DNA of 64,000 nt from Shewanella psychrophila (GCF_002005305.1 NZ_CP014782.1:310001-374000), one strand, 5' to 3'. Positions 15,480-25,198 are shown, numbered from the stretch's first letter. The notes: generated by a model not told the origin, from the letters alone. A program made the numbers and translations.

Positions 15480-16340
15480 ATGACTGATCAAACGCAAACA
15501 ATGGCACTTGTGGTTCCCCATGGTAGCGGTAGCCTAGAAGCTTATGTCCATTCGGCGCACAACATCTCTATGTTGGAAGCCGAGCAGGAGTATGAGTTAG
15601 CTAAGCGTTTACAGGAAACAGGTGATATACAAGCAGCAAAGCAGCTGATTATGTCCCATCTTCGTTTCGTTGTTCATGTTGCTAAGGGGTATGCCGGTTA
15701 CGGTTTGCCTCAGGCTGATCTTATTCAAGAAGGCAATATTGGTTTGATGAAGGCGGTTAAGCGTTTCGATCCTAATGTTGGGGTTCGCTTGGTCTCTTTT
15801 GCCGTTCATTGGATCAAAGCTGAAATTCATGAGTATGTGCTTAAAAACTGGCGCATAGTGAAAGTGGCTACCACTAAGGCTCAACGTAAGCTGTTCTTCA
15901 ACCTCCGTAAGGCTAAGAAGCGTCTTGGTTGGTTTAGTGATGCTGAAGTTGGTATGGTTGCTGAGAATTTGGGCGTATCTAAGTCCGATGTGACTGAAAT
16001 GGAGTCACGTATGGCGGCTCAAGACCCTGCGTTCGACCTTGCCAGTGATAGTGACGATGACATTCAGGATTATGCTCCGGCTCTGTACCTTGAAGATCAC
16101 TCTTCAGATCTTGCGAGCCAAGTCGAAACTGATAACTTAGAAGCCAACAATCAAACTCGCCTTTTGGCTGCTATCAAGACCCTTGATGAGCGTAGCCAAC
16201 ACATTCTTCAGGCCCGTTGGTTGAATGAAGATAAGACAACGTTGCAAGAGCTAGCTGCAACCTATCAGGTTTCTGCCGAACGTATCAGACAGCTTGAGAA
16301 AAATGCCATGAACAAGCTCAAGGGCCGAATGGAAGCGTAA
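15480..16340 (+). CDS. rpoH: RpoH, heat-shock sigma factor sigma-32
   Basis: Sigma-32 directs RNA polymerase to heat-shock promoters. The 286-residue protein has region 2 (HLRFVVHVAKGYAGYGLP, DLIQEGNIGLMKAVKRFDP, VRLVSFAVHWIKAEI) and the RpoH-box QRKLFFNLRK. The C-terminal region 4 helix-turn-helix is LQELAATYQVSAERIRQLE. GGAG at 15471-15474 sets the ATG at 15480. A strong terminator follows. Confidence 0.97.
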   Translation: MTDQTQTMALVVPHGSGSLEAYVHSAHNISMLEAEQEYELAKRLQETGDIQAAKQLIMSHLRFVVHVAKGYAGYGLPQADLIQEGNIGLMKAVKRFDPNVGVRLVSFAVHWIKAEIHEYVLKNWRIVKVATTKAQRKLFFNLRKAKKRLGWFSDAEVGMVAENLGVSKSDVTEMESRMAAQDPAFDLASDSDDDIQDYAPALYLEDHSSDLASQVETDNLEANNQTRLLAAIKTLDERSQHILQARWLNEDKTTLQELAATYQVSAERIRQLEKNAMNKLKGRMEA

Positions 16341-16367
16341 AGCTTGCTAGCCTAAAAGAGTAAATTA

Positions 16368-16390
16368 AAACCTGCCGCGGCAGGTTTTTT
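16368..16390. terminator. Bidirectional terminator between rpoH and menE
   Basis: The perfect palindrome AAACCTGCCGCGGCAGGTTT (16368-16387) is followed by a T run on the plus strand and preceded by A residues, giving a shorter U tract on the minus strand. It serves the convergent rpoH and men operons. Confidence 0.9.
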
Positions 16391-16424
16391 TATGTCTGGA
16401 ACATTTATGCCGATAGCCTAGTTC

Positions 16425-17909
16425 CTAGGCGCTAGGACCTAAAACCGCCTCAATTATCTGTTTTCGGGATACTTTCAAACTCGTTTGCTCGACCTCTGGC
16501 CAATGATAATATTTTCGAGGGCGTTTAAAGCGAGCAGCTTGACTGCAGACTAACGTATCAAGTTCACTTTGCTCTGGGAGATGTCCCTTGATAATTGCGA
16601 CTGGCAAGTAGCCAAACTCCTCATTGGCTAGAGGAAATACGATAGCCTCTTCAATATCTGGGTGTTGCTTAAGTATCTTCTCTATCTCTTCGGGTTGGAT
16701 GTTCTCTCCACCTGAAATAAACATGTTGTCACAGCGGCCTAAGATGCATAGGTTTCCTTCTTTGTTCCAATAACCTCTGTCTTTGGTAAAGAACCAACCA
16801 TCCGGATCCAATGACAATGTTAACTGCTTTTCACTTCTTGTAAGAGATAGGGAGTGAGAATGAGGCTTGAGGTAGCCCAAGAAGAGTGACTCGCCCCTGA
16901 CATAGATCTTGTTATCTTGGATCTTAAGTTCTCGGCCCGGTAATAGATGACCGCAACTACCGTCTTTATTGGCAATACCTGTGGTGATCTGAGAGCCCAT
17001 CTCTGTCATACCATAACTGGTGAAGCTGCGTATATTCAGTGCTGCCAATTGGTCTAAGAGATTTGAAGGTATTGCCCCGCCACCGAGGAGTAGCGCTTTA
17101 ACCTGTTTAAGACTATTGGCATCTTGATTCAGTATCCTGATCAGCTGAGTCGATACTAATGAAAGATGGGTGATATTATCTCTGGTTAATTGCTTCGAGA
17201 GTTTTGTCTCTCTATCTTGTAATACGACCGATGCGCCAGCTAAGGCACAGCGGTTTATGATTGCTAGGCCACCAATATGAAACACTGGCAAGGTTAGCAG
17301 CCAGCTATCGCCAGGCTCAAGAGGAATGAAGCTGCGGGAGCCCTCAGCATTTACAATATGGTTATTGAGACAGTGCAACGCGGCCTTAGGTATACCACTG
17401 CTGCCCGAGGTGAGAATGATGTTGGCAGCTAGCTTGGAATCGACTCTGACGGGTTGAGGTGGATAGAGTTGGGCTGGTGTCGCTTTGGTTACATGCGGAT
17501 AGCTCTTCAGGCTAAAATCTAAGGAGATCGTTTTATGAGCTGGTCCCTGAGTCAATAAGTCCCGATGAACCTTTCCCGCCCAGACATGGCTTAATGCATA
17601 TCTCTCCACTAGCTGGGTTATCTGTGCAGATGGAAAGCGTGGTGAGAGTGGGCAGAAGAGTATGCCTTGGTCAATACAGGCCCAGTAAAGCATGATTAAT
17701 TCGACGGAGTTACTGTCAATACAGGCGAGCCTGTCTCCTCTTTTTAAACCTGAGGCCTCAAGCTGCTCACCGAGTATCATGACCCTCTGACTCAGCTCTA
17801 AATAGCTGAGTGTTACGCTGACCCCCTTACTGGGCTGGCGTATCGCTATCGTTTGTGGATGAGTTTTCGCCGTCTGATGCAGGGGAGAGATAATAAGGGC
17901 TTGTTGCAA
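16425..17909 (-). CDS. menE: MenE, o-succinylbenzoate-CoA ligase
   Basis: MenE activates o-succinylbenzoate with ATP and CoA in menaquinone synthesis. The 494-residue acyl-adenylating enzyme has the P-loop ILTSGSSGIPKAALH, the SYGMTEMGS motif, a GWFFTKDRG hinge region and a C-terminal lysine in SLKVSRKQI. The start is a TTG at 17909, set by a perfect minus-strand AAGGAGG (17914-17920) four bases upstream. It is the last gene of menD-menH-menC-menE, 14 bp after menC. Confidence 0.93.
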   Translation of the reverse strand: MQQALIISPLHQTAKTHPQTIAIRQPSKGVSVTLSYLELSQRVMILGEQLEASGLKRGDRLACIDSNSVELIMLYWACIDQGILFCPLSPRFPSAQITQLVERYALSHVWAGKVHRDLLTQGPAHKTISLDFSLKSYPHVTKATPAQLYPPQPVRVDSKLAANIILTSGSSGIPKAALHCLNNHIVNAEGSRSFIPLEPGDSWLLTLPVFHIGGLAIINRCALAGASVVLQDRETKLSKQLTRDNITHLSLVSTQLIRILNQDANSLKQVKALLLGGGAIPSNLLDQLAALNIRSFTSYGMTEMGSQITTGIANKDGSCGHLLPGRELKIQDNKIYVRGESLFLGYLKPHSHSLSLTRSEKQLTLSLDPDGWFFTKDRGYWNKEGNLCILGRCDNMFISGGENIQPEEIEKILKQHPDIEEAIVFPLANEEFGYLPVAIIKGHLPEQSELDTLVCSQAARFKRPRKYYHWPEVEQTSLKVSRKQIIEAVLGPSA

Positions 17910-17923
17910 GGGACCTCCTTTAC

Positions 17924-18991
17924 CTAGGCAGATTTCATTAAGGTGAGATCATTAAAGCTAAGGCAATTAGCCTTGCCGGAGTCGATGATCAGATCGGCGC
18001 TAAATGCACTCAAGGTATCGAGCCCGGGTATCTCATCCGGCGACATGACCTGATTTAATCTGGCTAAAGACTCAATCCCCAGGCTGGCCTCTAGGCTGGA
18101 GCTTATTATGGTACGTACGCCATAATGGTCGGCGTCATATTGTAATTTTTGTATTTTCTCTAAGGTGCCGATAAGCATAGGTTTGATAACGAGTGCAGTG
18201 AGACCTGGCTGCATTTCAAACTTGAATTTAGGGTCGTTGAGTGTCTCATCTAATGCCCAGGGCATGCCGATGGCTCGATAGAAGTTTGGGTTGTCATTAT
18301 GGTCGATACAAGGCTCTTCTATGTACTCGATGGCATCGATAGGTAGGCAGGCGGCAAAGTCGATGGCCTGCTCTAAGGTGAGACCCCGATTGGCATCGAG
18401 TCTTAGCTTTAGATCGGGCCTTATGGCTAATACCTGATGAACAAGCTTGATCTCCTCTTCCATTGAGGTCTGGGCGACTTTTATCTTAACCGAACGTATA
18501 TCCTTTGGCAGGGAACGGATTCGGTCTTGTAAGGTGCTAATGGACTCATCTTCCTCGCGATAGATAAGCGGAACGACTCTAGTATTCTGAAGCGATAGGC
18601 CGTTGTCATCGAGCTGGCCGATGAGCTTGGAATAGAGCAGACTCAAGCCGAATGCGAGTGATGGATATTGGGTCTCTTCGGCGAGATCCAACAGATGGAT
18701 TAGGGGCTTACCTATGAGCGATTCGAGCCTTTCTGCTAGCTGTTGGCTGACATCATCCAGACTTTCCTGACTGAAGCCCATCAAGGGATGACGATCGATA
18801 TCCTGGCCCGATAATGGACTTATTTCAACCAATTCGGTTCGTAAGCCTGATGTGACCTCAGCTTGGGGATTCTCACTCACTTGGAGTCTGAATACGAGTC
18901 CGCTGCGTAGTTCGATACGTTGCTTCCCTACAGGAAGGAGTTTATTCAGAGGGATCTGGTAAGAAAACAGCTGGGCAGAGGAGATGATCAT
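17924..18991 (-). CDS. menC: MenC, o-succinylbenzoate synthase
   Basis: MenC dehydrates SHCHC to o-succinylbenzoate. It belongs to the enolase superfamily: SVKIKVAQ supplies the base lysine, LRLDANRGLTLEQA and YIEEPC give two metal ligands, and the ALDETL and VIKPML strands follow. The ATG at 18991 gives 355 residues and overlaps the menH stop by 4 bp (ATGA). An upstream in-frame start at 19030 would extend it into menH and is less likely. Confidence 0.93.
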   Translation of the reverse strand: MIISSAQLFSYQIPLNKLLPVGKQRIELRSGLVFRLQVSENPQAEVTSGLRTELVEISPLSGQDIDRHPLMGFSQESLDDVSQQLAERLESLIGKPLIHLLDLAEETQYPSLAFGLSLLYSKLIGQLDDNGLSLQNTRVVPLIYREEDESISTLQDRIRSLPKDIRSVKIKVAQTSMEEEIKLVHQVLAIRPDLKLRLDANRGLTLEQAIDFAACLPIDAIEYIEEPCIDHNDNPNFYRAIGMPWALDETLNDPKFKFEMQPGLTALVIKPMLIGTLEKIQKLQYDADHYGVRTIISSSLEASLGIESLARLNQVMSPDEIPGLDTLSAFSADLIIDSGKANCLSFNDLTLMKSA

Positions 18992-19770
18992 TGAGGTGTC
19001 TCTGTGAGTTGTAATATCAGCTGCTGACAAAATTTATTCGCAGCCGCTAAGTGAATATTGTGCCCGGCTCGATCGAACTGATGCACAGTTAAGGATGACT
19101 GATCCTGCCAATTCAGAGCGAGGGCTAAAAACTTACTATCATCTTTGCCTACGTAGTAATGGCAGGGAGCTGAAATTTGATTGGGTAACTGAGATAGATC
19201 TTCCTGCACTGCGAGTGAAGTGGCCAGATAGATCGACTGCAGCGCCTGGGCACTATTTTTACTGCGCTTTTCAACCAAGGCTTGCCGTGCTACCACAGAT
19301 AGCTCGGAAAACACGCCCTGCTGGTACCAAGCATTGAGGAATTCATTCAAATTCAGGCTGGTGAGTCTGGAGTTCCACATCTTATCGTTTCTGAGTCTGA
19401 CTTCTTTATCACTGGCTGTGGTGAGTCCAGGGTGAGAGGACTCCATATGTAAGCTGAGGATCTGCTCGCTGTTTTGTCGGGCGATATGCAGCGAGATACG
19501 ACCACCGAGTGAGTATCCTAGAAGATGGTACATGTTTATGTGCAGAGCCGATATGGATTGATGAATTTCAGCGGCCACCCGATAAAACCCTGGGGTGTCG
19601 AGTGAGAGTGCGGGGCTGTTTCCGTGTCCCGGCAAGTCGATGCAGATGCAATAAAAATACCTAGTTAGCTCTGGTAGAAGAGGTGTCCAATCGGCTCCAC
19701 TCCCCAAGAAACCATGGATCATAACCAGAGCCGGATTAGCTTTATCACCATGACAAGTTAAGGCTAGCAT
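18988..19770 (-). CDS. menH: MenH, SHCHC synthase
   Basis: MenH eliminates pyruvate from SEPHCHC to give SHCHC. The 260-residue alpha/beta hydrolase has the MIHGFLGSGADW oxyanion region, nucleophile serine in GYSLGG (about residue 87), an acidic residue in GKDDSKF and the catalytic histidine in RAGHNIHL. It shares one base with the menD stop (TAATG) and overlaps menC by 4 bp, so translation is probably coupled. Confidence 0.92.
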   Translation of the reverse strand: MLALTCHGDKANPALVMIHGFLGSGADWTPLLPELTRYFYCICIDLPGHGNSPALSLDTPGFYRVAAEIHQSISALHINMYHLLGYSLGGRISLHIARQNSEQILSLHMESSHPGLTTASDKEVRLRNDKMWNSRLTSLNLNEFLNAWYQQGVFSELSVVARQALVEKRSKNSAQALQSIYLATSLAVQEDLSQLPNQISAPCHYYVGKDDSKFLALALNWQDQSSLTVHQFDRAGHNIHLAAANKFCQQLILQLTETPQ

Positions 19771-21479
19771 TAGCTCTGTTTGACCCAGGAGGTGATTTTC
19801 GCTATCTGTGCGCTGGCCTGCTCTTGCGCTACAGTCACTTCGATAACAGAGGGACCATCGAATCCAATAGCATCCTGATAGGCTTCATCGAAGCCCTCGA
19901 TATCATCCACTTGGTTGTAGGCTATACCAAACATGGCTGCGCCATAACCAAACTCCAAACCATGAGAGAGTCGGTAATAATCGTTTCTTAACTTCTCATC
20001 GGGGACTGGTAATAAGTTAAAGATGTTGCCGCCATCATTGTTTAAGATCACCAAAACAAAAGCTGTGTTCATGGTGCGTGCTAGGGCAAGAGAGTTAAGG
20101 TCGTGCAACTGGGAGATATCCCCTATGACTAAAGTTGTTGGTATCTTGCTATGTTTGGCGATACCACAAGCCGTTGCCAAGAGGCCATCTATGCCCGATG
20201 CTCCACGGTTAGTGTAAGTCGCGCCATGCTCAGGTGTCATAGGGGCAAACATATCATAGAGGCGCACGGGTAAGCTGTTGCCAATAAATAGCTGCTGCGA
20301 TGTATCTTGTGCCTTGGCAATGCGACGAACCACCATGGCTTCGCCAAATTCACCATTGTCTATCTGGTGTTGGAACAGAGTTTCCAGATTGTCATTAACT
20401 TGAGTGAGTTGCAGAGCCCAGTTGACTTCAGAAGATCTGGGCCACTGTAGTGAGGCAAATGTTTGCAGCTCACACTGCCAAACTTGCTTTGTGCTATGGC
20501 TGGGATCTAGTCTCATCTGTGTCGGTAGTACTTGCCAGTAGCTCTTCCACTTTTGCTCGGCAAGATAACTGATTAATCGTTTCGATATAAAACGTCCACC
20601 GAAGACTAAGACACGTTCGGCTTGTTGCAACAGGGCCTTGGCCTTAGGGTGATGTAATAGTTGATCTATGTTACCTACAACGCCTGGGTGTTGTCTAAGT
20701 TGTGACTGAGCATCAGTGAGCAGTGGCCAGCCAAGTTTCTGTGATAATAAGATCAGGGCTTCAGGAGATTCTTGAGGTGACAAGGTGCCGGCAATGATCA
20801 CTCCCTTGCCATGAACGAAGCGTGCCAGAGCATCCTGACTCGGTATACTCTGCTGTTTAACCTTGCCATATTGAACATAGGACTGGCTGGTATGTTGCCA
20901 GGTACCTAAGGTGCTCAGATATTCGGTAAAATTGGCACTCATAGTAGAAGGGTACAAAGGCTCCCGATACATGCAGTTGATGTGCACGGGTTGGCTCTGA
21001 TTGCTAATGGCTTCATCTAGAGTTGCGAGAAGGGATTCGGGGCGAATTGCGAGATCCGGTGTAGGCAGATTTATCTGTTTAGCATATTGAGAAAAAATCG
21101 CAGGCTGTACTATAGCTTGATTGGCACCGCAGTCGATGAGCTCAGGGGGTCTATCTCCTGATAGCACGATGAGAGGGACATGGGTCAACCAGGCTTCAAT
21201 TATCGCTGGATAAAGGTTAGCTACGGCCGTGCCCGATGTGGTGATGATTGCCACAGGGGCTTGGCTTGCTTTGGCTAAACCTAACGCAAGAAATCCCAGT
21301 CCTCGCTCATCAAAATGCAGATGTTGTTTCAACTTTGTTTGTTTAGCGGCAGCCAAGGTTAACGGTGTAGAACGCGAGCCAGGTGCCATACATACATGTT
21401 GTACGCCAAGGCGTGCAAGCTCTTCTAGCATCAGAGTGCCCCATAACAAATTGAGTTCTGCTGTCTTTTCGATCTGCAT
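19770..21479 (-). CDS. menD: MenD, SEPHCHC synthase
   Basis: MenD is the thiamine-diphosphate enzyme that joins isochorismate and 2-oxoglutarate at the first committed menaquinone step. The 569-residue protein has the PYR-domain glutamate in HFDERGLGFLALGLAK, MAPGSRSTPL, TTSGTAVANLYPAIIEA, and the ThDP/Mg motif from GDISQLHDLNSLA to LNNDGGNIF. It is the first gene of the operon. No menF homolog is adjacent. Its product pathway supplies the quinol used by CymA. Confidence 0.96.
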   Translation of the reverse strand: MQIEKTAELNLLWGTLMLEELARLGVQHVCMAPGSRSTPLTLAAAKQTKLKQHLHFDERGLGFLALGLAKASQAPVAIITTSGTAVANLYPAIIEAWLTHVPLIVLSGDRPPELIDCGANQAIVQPAIFSQYAKQINLPTPDLAIRPESLLATLDEAISNQSQPVHINCMYREPLYPSTMSANFTEYLSTLGTWQHTSQSYVQYGKVKQQSIPSQDALARFVHGKGVIIAGTLSPQESPEALILLSQKLGWPLLTDAQSQLRQHPGVVGNIDQLLHHPKAKALLQQAERVLVFGGRFISKRLISYLAEQKWKSYWQVLPTQMRLDPSHSTKQVWQCELQTFASLQWPRSSEVNWALQLTQVNDNLETLFQHQIDNGEFGEAMVVRRIAKAQDTSQQLFIGNSLPVRLYDMFAPMTPEHGATYTNRGASGIDGLLATACGIAKHSKIPTTLVIGDISQLHDLNSLALARTMNTAFVLVILNNDGGNIFNLLPVPDEKLRNDYYRLSHGLEFGYGAAMFGIAYNQVDDIEGFDEAYQDAIGFDGPSVIEVTVAQEQASAQIAKITSWVKQS

Positions 21480-21609
21480 AGATAATTACCATAAAATAGA
21501 TATCGCTAGTCTATCGTGAAGTAGGGGGGATTTCTAAGCTAAAGCACATAGTTTATGCATTAGTTAGCTTCCTCGTTCGTGGTCAATGAACTCTATATGT
21601 GAAATTAAC

Positions 21610-22050
21610 TTATTCGCCCCGGTTATCTATCCACTCACTCATGACCACATGGGTTTTTATTTTGATGATATCGGTCTGGGCGTCGATAAACTCTCTGATC
21701 TCATGAAGGCGTTTCATCGAAGGGGCCCTCACATAGACTAAGAGATCCATATCTCCAGTTATGCCCCGGCAGGTGATTACCTCAGGAATGGCATGGAAAA
21801 CATGAACGACATCGGCACAACGTGGGCACTTGTGCTGGATCTCGAAGTAGGCTGAGACGCCTTCTTTTTGAGATTCGCTAAGTAGTACCTGATAGCCACG
21901 TATGATACCTGTGTGCTCGAGCTTTTTGATTCTCTCGGAGACGGCAGAACGAGACAAACTCACCGCCTCGGACATATGGGAAATGCTCTGTCTGGCATTT
22001 TCTCTCAATGCGGCAATGATCGCCTTATCGAATTTGTCTAATTGATCCAC
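21610..22050 (-). CDS. Lrp/AsnC-family regulator with a CPRC motif
   Basis: The 146-residue protein has an N-terminal helix-turn-helix (SISHMSEAVSLSRSAVSERI) and a RAM/ligand domain (ITGDMDLLVYVRAPS). The ligand domain opens with KCPRC, a CxxC pair unusual for Lrp proteins and possibly redox- or metal-responsive. It is divergent from the YjeH-like exporter, which is its probable target. Two strong palindromes lie in the shared intergenic region. Confidence 0.88.
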   Translation of the reverse strand: MDQLDKFDKAIIAALRENARQSISHMSEAVSLSRSAVSERIKKLEHTGIIRGYQVLLSESQKEGVSAYFEIQHKCPRCADVVHVFHAIPEVITCRGITGDMDLLVYVRAPSMKRLHEIREFIDAQTDIIKIKTHVVMSEWIDNRGE

Positions 22051-22206
22051 CTAATTCTCCTGATCACATATGCTCGGTATTATCTCTTGCCAACTATCTG
22101 TCGGATATTAAAGTCCTCACAGACATTTTGTCGGTACATTGCTTAGATTCGCTTCTTGAATACGGCAGTTTGTATCGTGACCTAAGTTTATACTAACGAT
22201 GAAGAT

Positions 22207-22222
22207 TCCCATAATTATGGGA
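22207..22222. promoter_or_regulatory. Perfect 16-bp palindrome, candidate Lrp-type operator
   Basis: TCCCATAATTATGGGA is an exact palindrome centred about 137 bp before the exporter start and 164 bp before the regulator start. Its size and AT-rich centre suit an Lrp-family dimer, but the assignment is inferred from position only. Confidence 0.45.
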
Positions 22223-22272
22223 GTAAGAAAGACACTTAATAAAAATTCAACTCAATAATTATATGAAGCTTA

Positions 22273-22319
22273 TACCAACGTTTTGATGGTTCTCTCAGCG
22301 AGATAGTCATCAAATGGTA
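22273..22319. repeat. Interrupted inverted repeat upstream of the exporter
   Basis: ATACCA and TTGATG on the left pair with CATCAA and TGGTAT on the right, separated by about 19 nt. It lies within about 80 bp of the exporter start, so it could be an operator or a leader hairpin. Confidence 0.5.
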
Positions 22320-22351
22320 TGAGGCGGATATAGCAGGATAAGGACAGGCAG

Positions 22352-23617
22352 ATGGATCAGGTTAAGGGAACAATTGGGCGGTGGCAGGGTGCGGGCTTGA
22401 TGGCAACTACGTTATTAGGTACTGGAGTGTTTATCTTGCCTCAGATGACAATAGCGACAGCGGGTAATGACGCCTTAATTGCATGGCTGTTACTAACACT
22501 TGCAATCATTCCTGTCGCACTGGTATTTGGTCGATTAGCAGGGGCTTTTCCCCATGCAGCGGGACCAGCATATTTTGTCGAGAAGGCATTTGGTCGGACG
22601 GCGGGGAGAACCATAGGATTGATTTTTCTCTTGGTTGTCCCACTAGGTGCCCTCGCCGCTATCTTAATGACATTTCAATTTGTTGATGCCATGGTGCCCA
22701 TATCGGGCTGGAGTCAGGTTGTTATGCAATTGGGCTTGTTAATCGTGCTCTTTTTTCTTAATTTCAGAGGCATACATGTCTCGGCTAAGCTGCAATTTGT
22801 ACTGACAATTGCCATTGTTAGTGTTGTAGTCTTGATGTTTGGAGCTGGTGGGTTGAATCTGCATAAGCTGGAGTCGATATCCTTAGGGACAACCAGTGAT
22901 GCTGGTTTAATCATGGCGGCTGCGGGTATCGCTTTCTGGAGTTTCTTAGGGATAGAAGCTATGACTCACTTGGCAAATGACTTCAAAGATCCTAAGAAAG
23001 ACATGATCCCAGCCATGATGATAGGTATTGTCTTAGTGGGTGTCGTTTATATCGCTTGTACAGGACTCTTGCTACTGACCCAAGTCGAGACCGGGACAGG
23101 CTTAGCCATGGTGACAAGCTTCGATAACCTGCTCGGAGGTTATGGGGCACAAGTGATTGGTATCTTAGGAATCGCTGGGGGATTAGCGACTGTAAATGTG
23201 TATACCGCCAGCGTTTCTCGCTTGGTGTGGAGTTTTAGTTGTGAGGGTATTCTTCCTAGATACTTTTCTTCGCTCAACCGTCATCAGGTTCCAGTCAGAT
23301 CGCTGTTTGCGGTGTTATTCGCCATGGCATTAGTCATAGTCTTAACCTATGTTTCGGGGCAGGAACTTGAACACCTCATCGCATGGACCAATGGTGTGTT
23401 TGTCATCATCTATCTGATGGCTATGCTTGCTGCAGCTAAGCTTTTGAGTAAGCGTTACTTACCTTTGGTGGCGATGGGTAGCTTGTTTTGTATTATGCTT
23501 GGCTTCGCCTTGGGTTGGAGCATGCTCTATGCGGGGCTCATGACCTTAGTAGTCGCCCCTATCTTATGGTGGCAGAAGAATCATCTCTCACGCAAACAAC
23601 TGCTTCAAACAGCTTAG
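22352..23617 (+). CDS. YjeH-like amino-acid exporter (APC superfamily)
   Basis: This inner-membrane transporter has 421 residues and about 12 membrane spans. The first span region GLMATTLLGTGVFILPQM matches the YjeH family (E. coli YjeH exports methionine and branched-chain amino acids). FPHAAGPAYFVEKAFG and FWSFLGIEAMTHLANDFKDP are also typical of APC proteins. Divergent Lrp-type regulators next to amino-acid exporters are a common arrangement. Substrate is inferred from the family only. Confidence 0.85.
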   Translation: MDQVKGTIGRWQGAGLMATTLLGTGVFILPQMTIATAGNDALIAWLLLTLAIIPVALVFGRLAGAFPHAAGPAYFVEKAFGRTAGRTIGLIFLLVVPLGALAAILMTFQFVDAMVPISGWSQVVMQLGLLIVLFFLNFRGIHVSAKLQFVLTIAIVSVVVLMFGAGGLNLHKLESISLGTTSDAGLIMAAAGIAFWSFLGIEAMTHLANDFKDPKKDMIPAMMIGIVLVGVVYIACTGLLLLTQVETGTGLAMVTSFDNLLGGYGAQVIGILGIAGGLATVNVYTASVSRLVWSFSCEGILPRYFSSLNRHQVPVRSLFAVLFAMALVIVLTYVSGQELEHLIAWTNGVFVIIYLMAMLAAAKLLSKRYLPLVAMGSLFCIMLGFALGWSMLYAGLMTLVVAPILWWQKNHLSRKQLLQTA

Positions 23618-23725
23618 TTACTGATTCTTAAATTAATGGAATTCAATGGGAGATAAACCTGAGCATATTTGGATTTTCTGTCCTATATTTTTAACTCTAA
23701 GTTAAAGAATTTATGGAGATACAGA

Positions 23726-24550
23726 ATGGATTCAGCTGCATTACTCAGCCACATTGATGAGTTACCTCGCTTACCTAAGGCGGTCAGCGAGCTAATCGAT
23801 CTGGTTAATAATGATGATGCCTCGGTGGCAGAGATCACAGAAAAAATCTCACACGATCCCCTCGTTAGTGCCCGGATTTTACGTTTAGTCAATTCAGCGC
23901 ATTATGGTCGTAGTAGGGAGGTAGGCTCGATCGATGAAGCTGTGGTTCGTCTAGGTATGCAAACCTTAAGAACCTTAGTGATAGCATCGGCAGTAATTGG
24001 CGCCGTACCTAGTATTGCTGGTATCGATTTGGGAGTGTTTTGGGGGCGGACCTTTGAGGTATCCCTGTATGGACAAGAGATGGCTAAGCGATGTGGTGCA
24101 GCCCCGGATATGGCATTTACCTGTGGCATATTACACGATATAGGCGATTTGTTAATTGCTACCATAGAGCCTGATAAATCGTTGAAAGTTCGTGAACTTG
24201 CAACTGATGGGGATAAAAAATCACTCATCGAGCAAGAGATTTTTGGGTACGAGTCGGCAGAAGTCGCCGCATTACTGGCAAAGAACTGGAAGTTTTCTCC
24301 CGAGCTTGTTGAGGGGATAAAGTATCAAAATCATCCATATAAAGCCGAGCCTTTCTCTAAGCAGGCTGCTTTATTAGCACTATCTCGTATGGTGCTAGAT
24401 GAGTGGGATCAGGTTGATAAAAATGAGAGAACCTGTTGGCTATCCCAGCAAGCAACGGCAGTTGGCTTGAAAATGGAGGTGGGAGGGTTACAGGATAAGA
24501 TACTGGGATTGAGAGGCAAGGGCTTCGATATTGCTAAGCAATTGACTTAA
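23726..24550 (+). CDS. HDOD-domain signalling protein
   Basis: This 274-residue cytoplasmic protein has an HDOD domain: LPRLPKAVSELIDLVNNDDA, ISHDPLVSARILRLVNSA and CGILHDIGDLLIA. HDOD proteins are non-enzymatic relatives of HD phosphohydrolases that act in signalling, often near cyclic-di-GMP or chemotaxis genes. I moved the start to ATG 23726, which has GGAG at 23715-23718; a longer reading from 23669 has no ribosome-binding site. Confidence 0.85.
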   Translation: MDSAALLSHIDELPRLPKAVSELIDLVNNDDASVAEITEKISHDPLVSARILRLVNSAHYGRSREVGSIDEAVVRLGMQTLRTLVIASAVIGAVPSIAGIDLGVFWGRTFEVSLYGQEMAKRCGAAPDMAFTCGILHDIGDLLIATIEPDKSLKVRELATDGDKKSLIEQEIFGYESAEVAALLAKNWKFSPELVEGIKYQNHPYKAEPFSKQAALLALSRMVLDEWDQVDKNERTCWLSQQATAVGLKMEVGGLQDKILGLRGKGFDIAKQLT

Positions 24551-24615
24551 GCTTTAGAACATCTGAATGAGTTTATTCGAGCACAAGCTCAAAGGCTATT
24601 GGCTCTTTTTTAAAG

Positions 24616-25068
24616 TTAAGTCTGACTTTCTATGGCGATATTACGCATCTGTATTAGTTCGCTGTGTTTCAGATAGAGTAAGTCTGCAGTTCTACGAATT
24701 ATTTGATCTTCATACTGGCACAATTGACCGTCGGCATAGGCTAATTTCCACATGGCCAATATCAACTTTTGTTTTTGCTCGACGTCGCACTGTTCATTTA
24801 TCTCCTTGGTAAATTCATAGAGAGATATTGAGTCACCTTGTATCTTCTTGGCTTCATAGATTAACTCTTCAGCTTCTGCTTGTGTAAGAGATAGAGCCTT
24901 AGTCATCAGCTGTGGCAGCATTCTGGCTTCTTCTTCACTCAAGGTCTCATCGGCAAAGACAACTTCGAGCAGTAAACTCACAGCGGCTAGGTTTAATTGG
25001 CGTGCTTTCTCTTCCGGTGTAGCTGCTTGTGAGTGTGACGTTAGAAATTGTTTTAATTTGGCTAACAT
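24616..25068 (-). CDS. TerB-like helical protein
   Basis: This 150-residue, all-helical acidic protein resembles the TerB family (LNLAAVSLLLEVVFADETLS, LAMWKLAYADGQLCQYEDQI). TerB-like proteins bind metal through paired acidic residues, and many occur outside true tellurite operons. No other ter gene is present, so a resistance role should not be assumed. Confidence 0.75.
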   Translation of the reverse strand: MLAKLKQFLTSHSQAATPEEKARQLNLAAVSLLLEVVFADETLSEEEARMLPQLMTKALSLTQAEAEELIYEAKKIQGDSISLYEFTKEINEQCDVEQKQKLILAMWKLAYADGQLCQYEDQIIRRTADLLYLKHSELIQMRNIAIESQT

Positions 25069-25198
25069 GAAAGACCCTGTCGATTCGAAGTGAGTTCAGC
25101 ATAAAGGATTAGAGTAGAAGATGAAATAAGAGTTCACTTGTAAACTTAATTCAATAATGAATCTTATTTCATCTATCTTTTCTGCGTCAGAGACAGGC

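Larger units (their letters stand above)
22051..22351. other. Divergent control region between the Lrp-type gene and the exporter
   Basis: This 301-bp gap contains a perfect 16-bp palindrome at 22207-22222. It also contains a long interrupted inverted repeat at 22273-22319. Both are candidate binding sites for the adjacent Lrp-type regulator. Confidence 0.55.

Noticed and set aside
24567..24812. Plus-strand 81-codon frame after the HDOD gene
   Set aside because: Antisense to the TerB-like gene, no recognisable domain and no ribosome-binding site.
24616..25068. Tellurite-resistance locus
   Set aside because: Only one TerB-like gene is present with no terC, terD or terZ neighbour.
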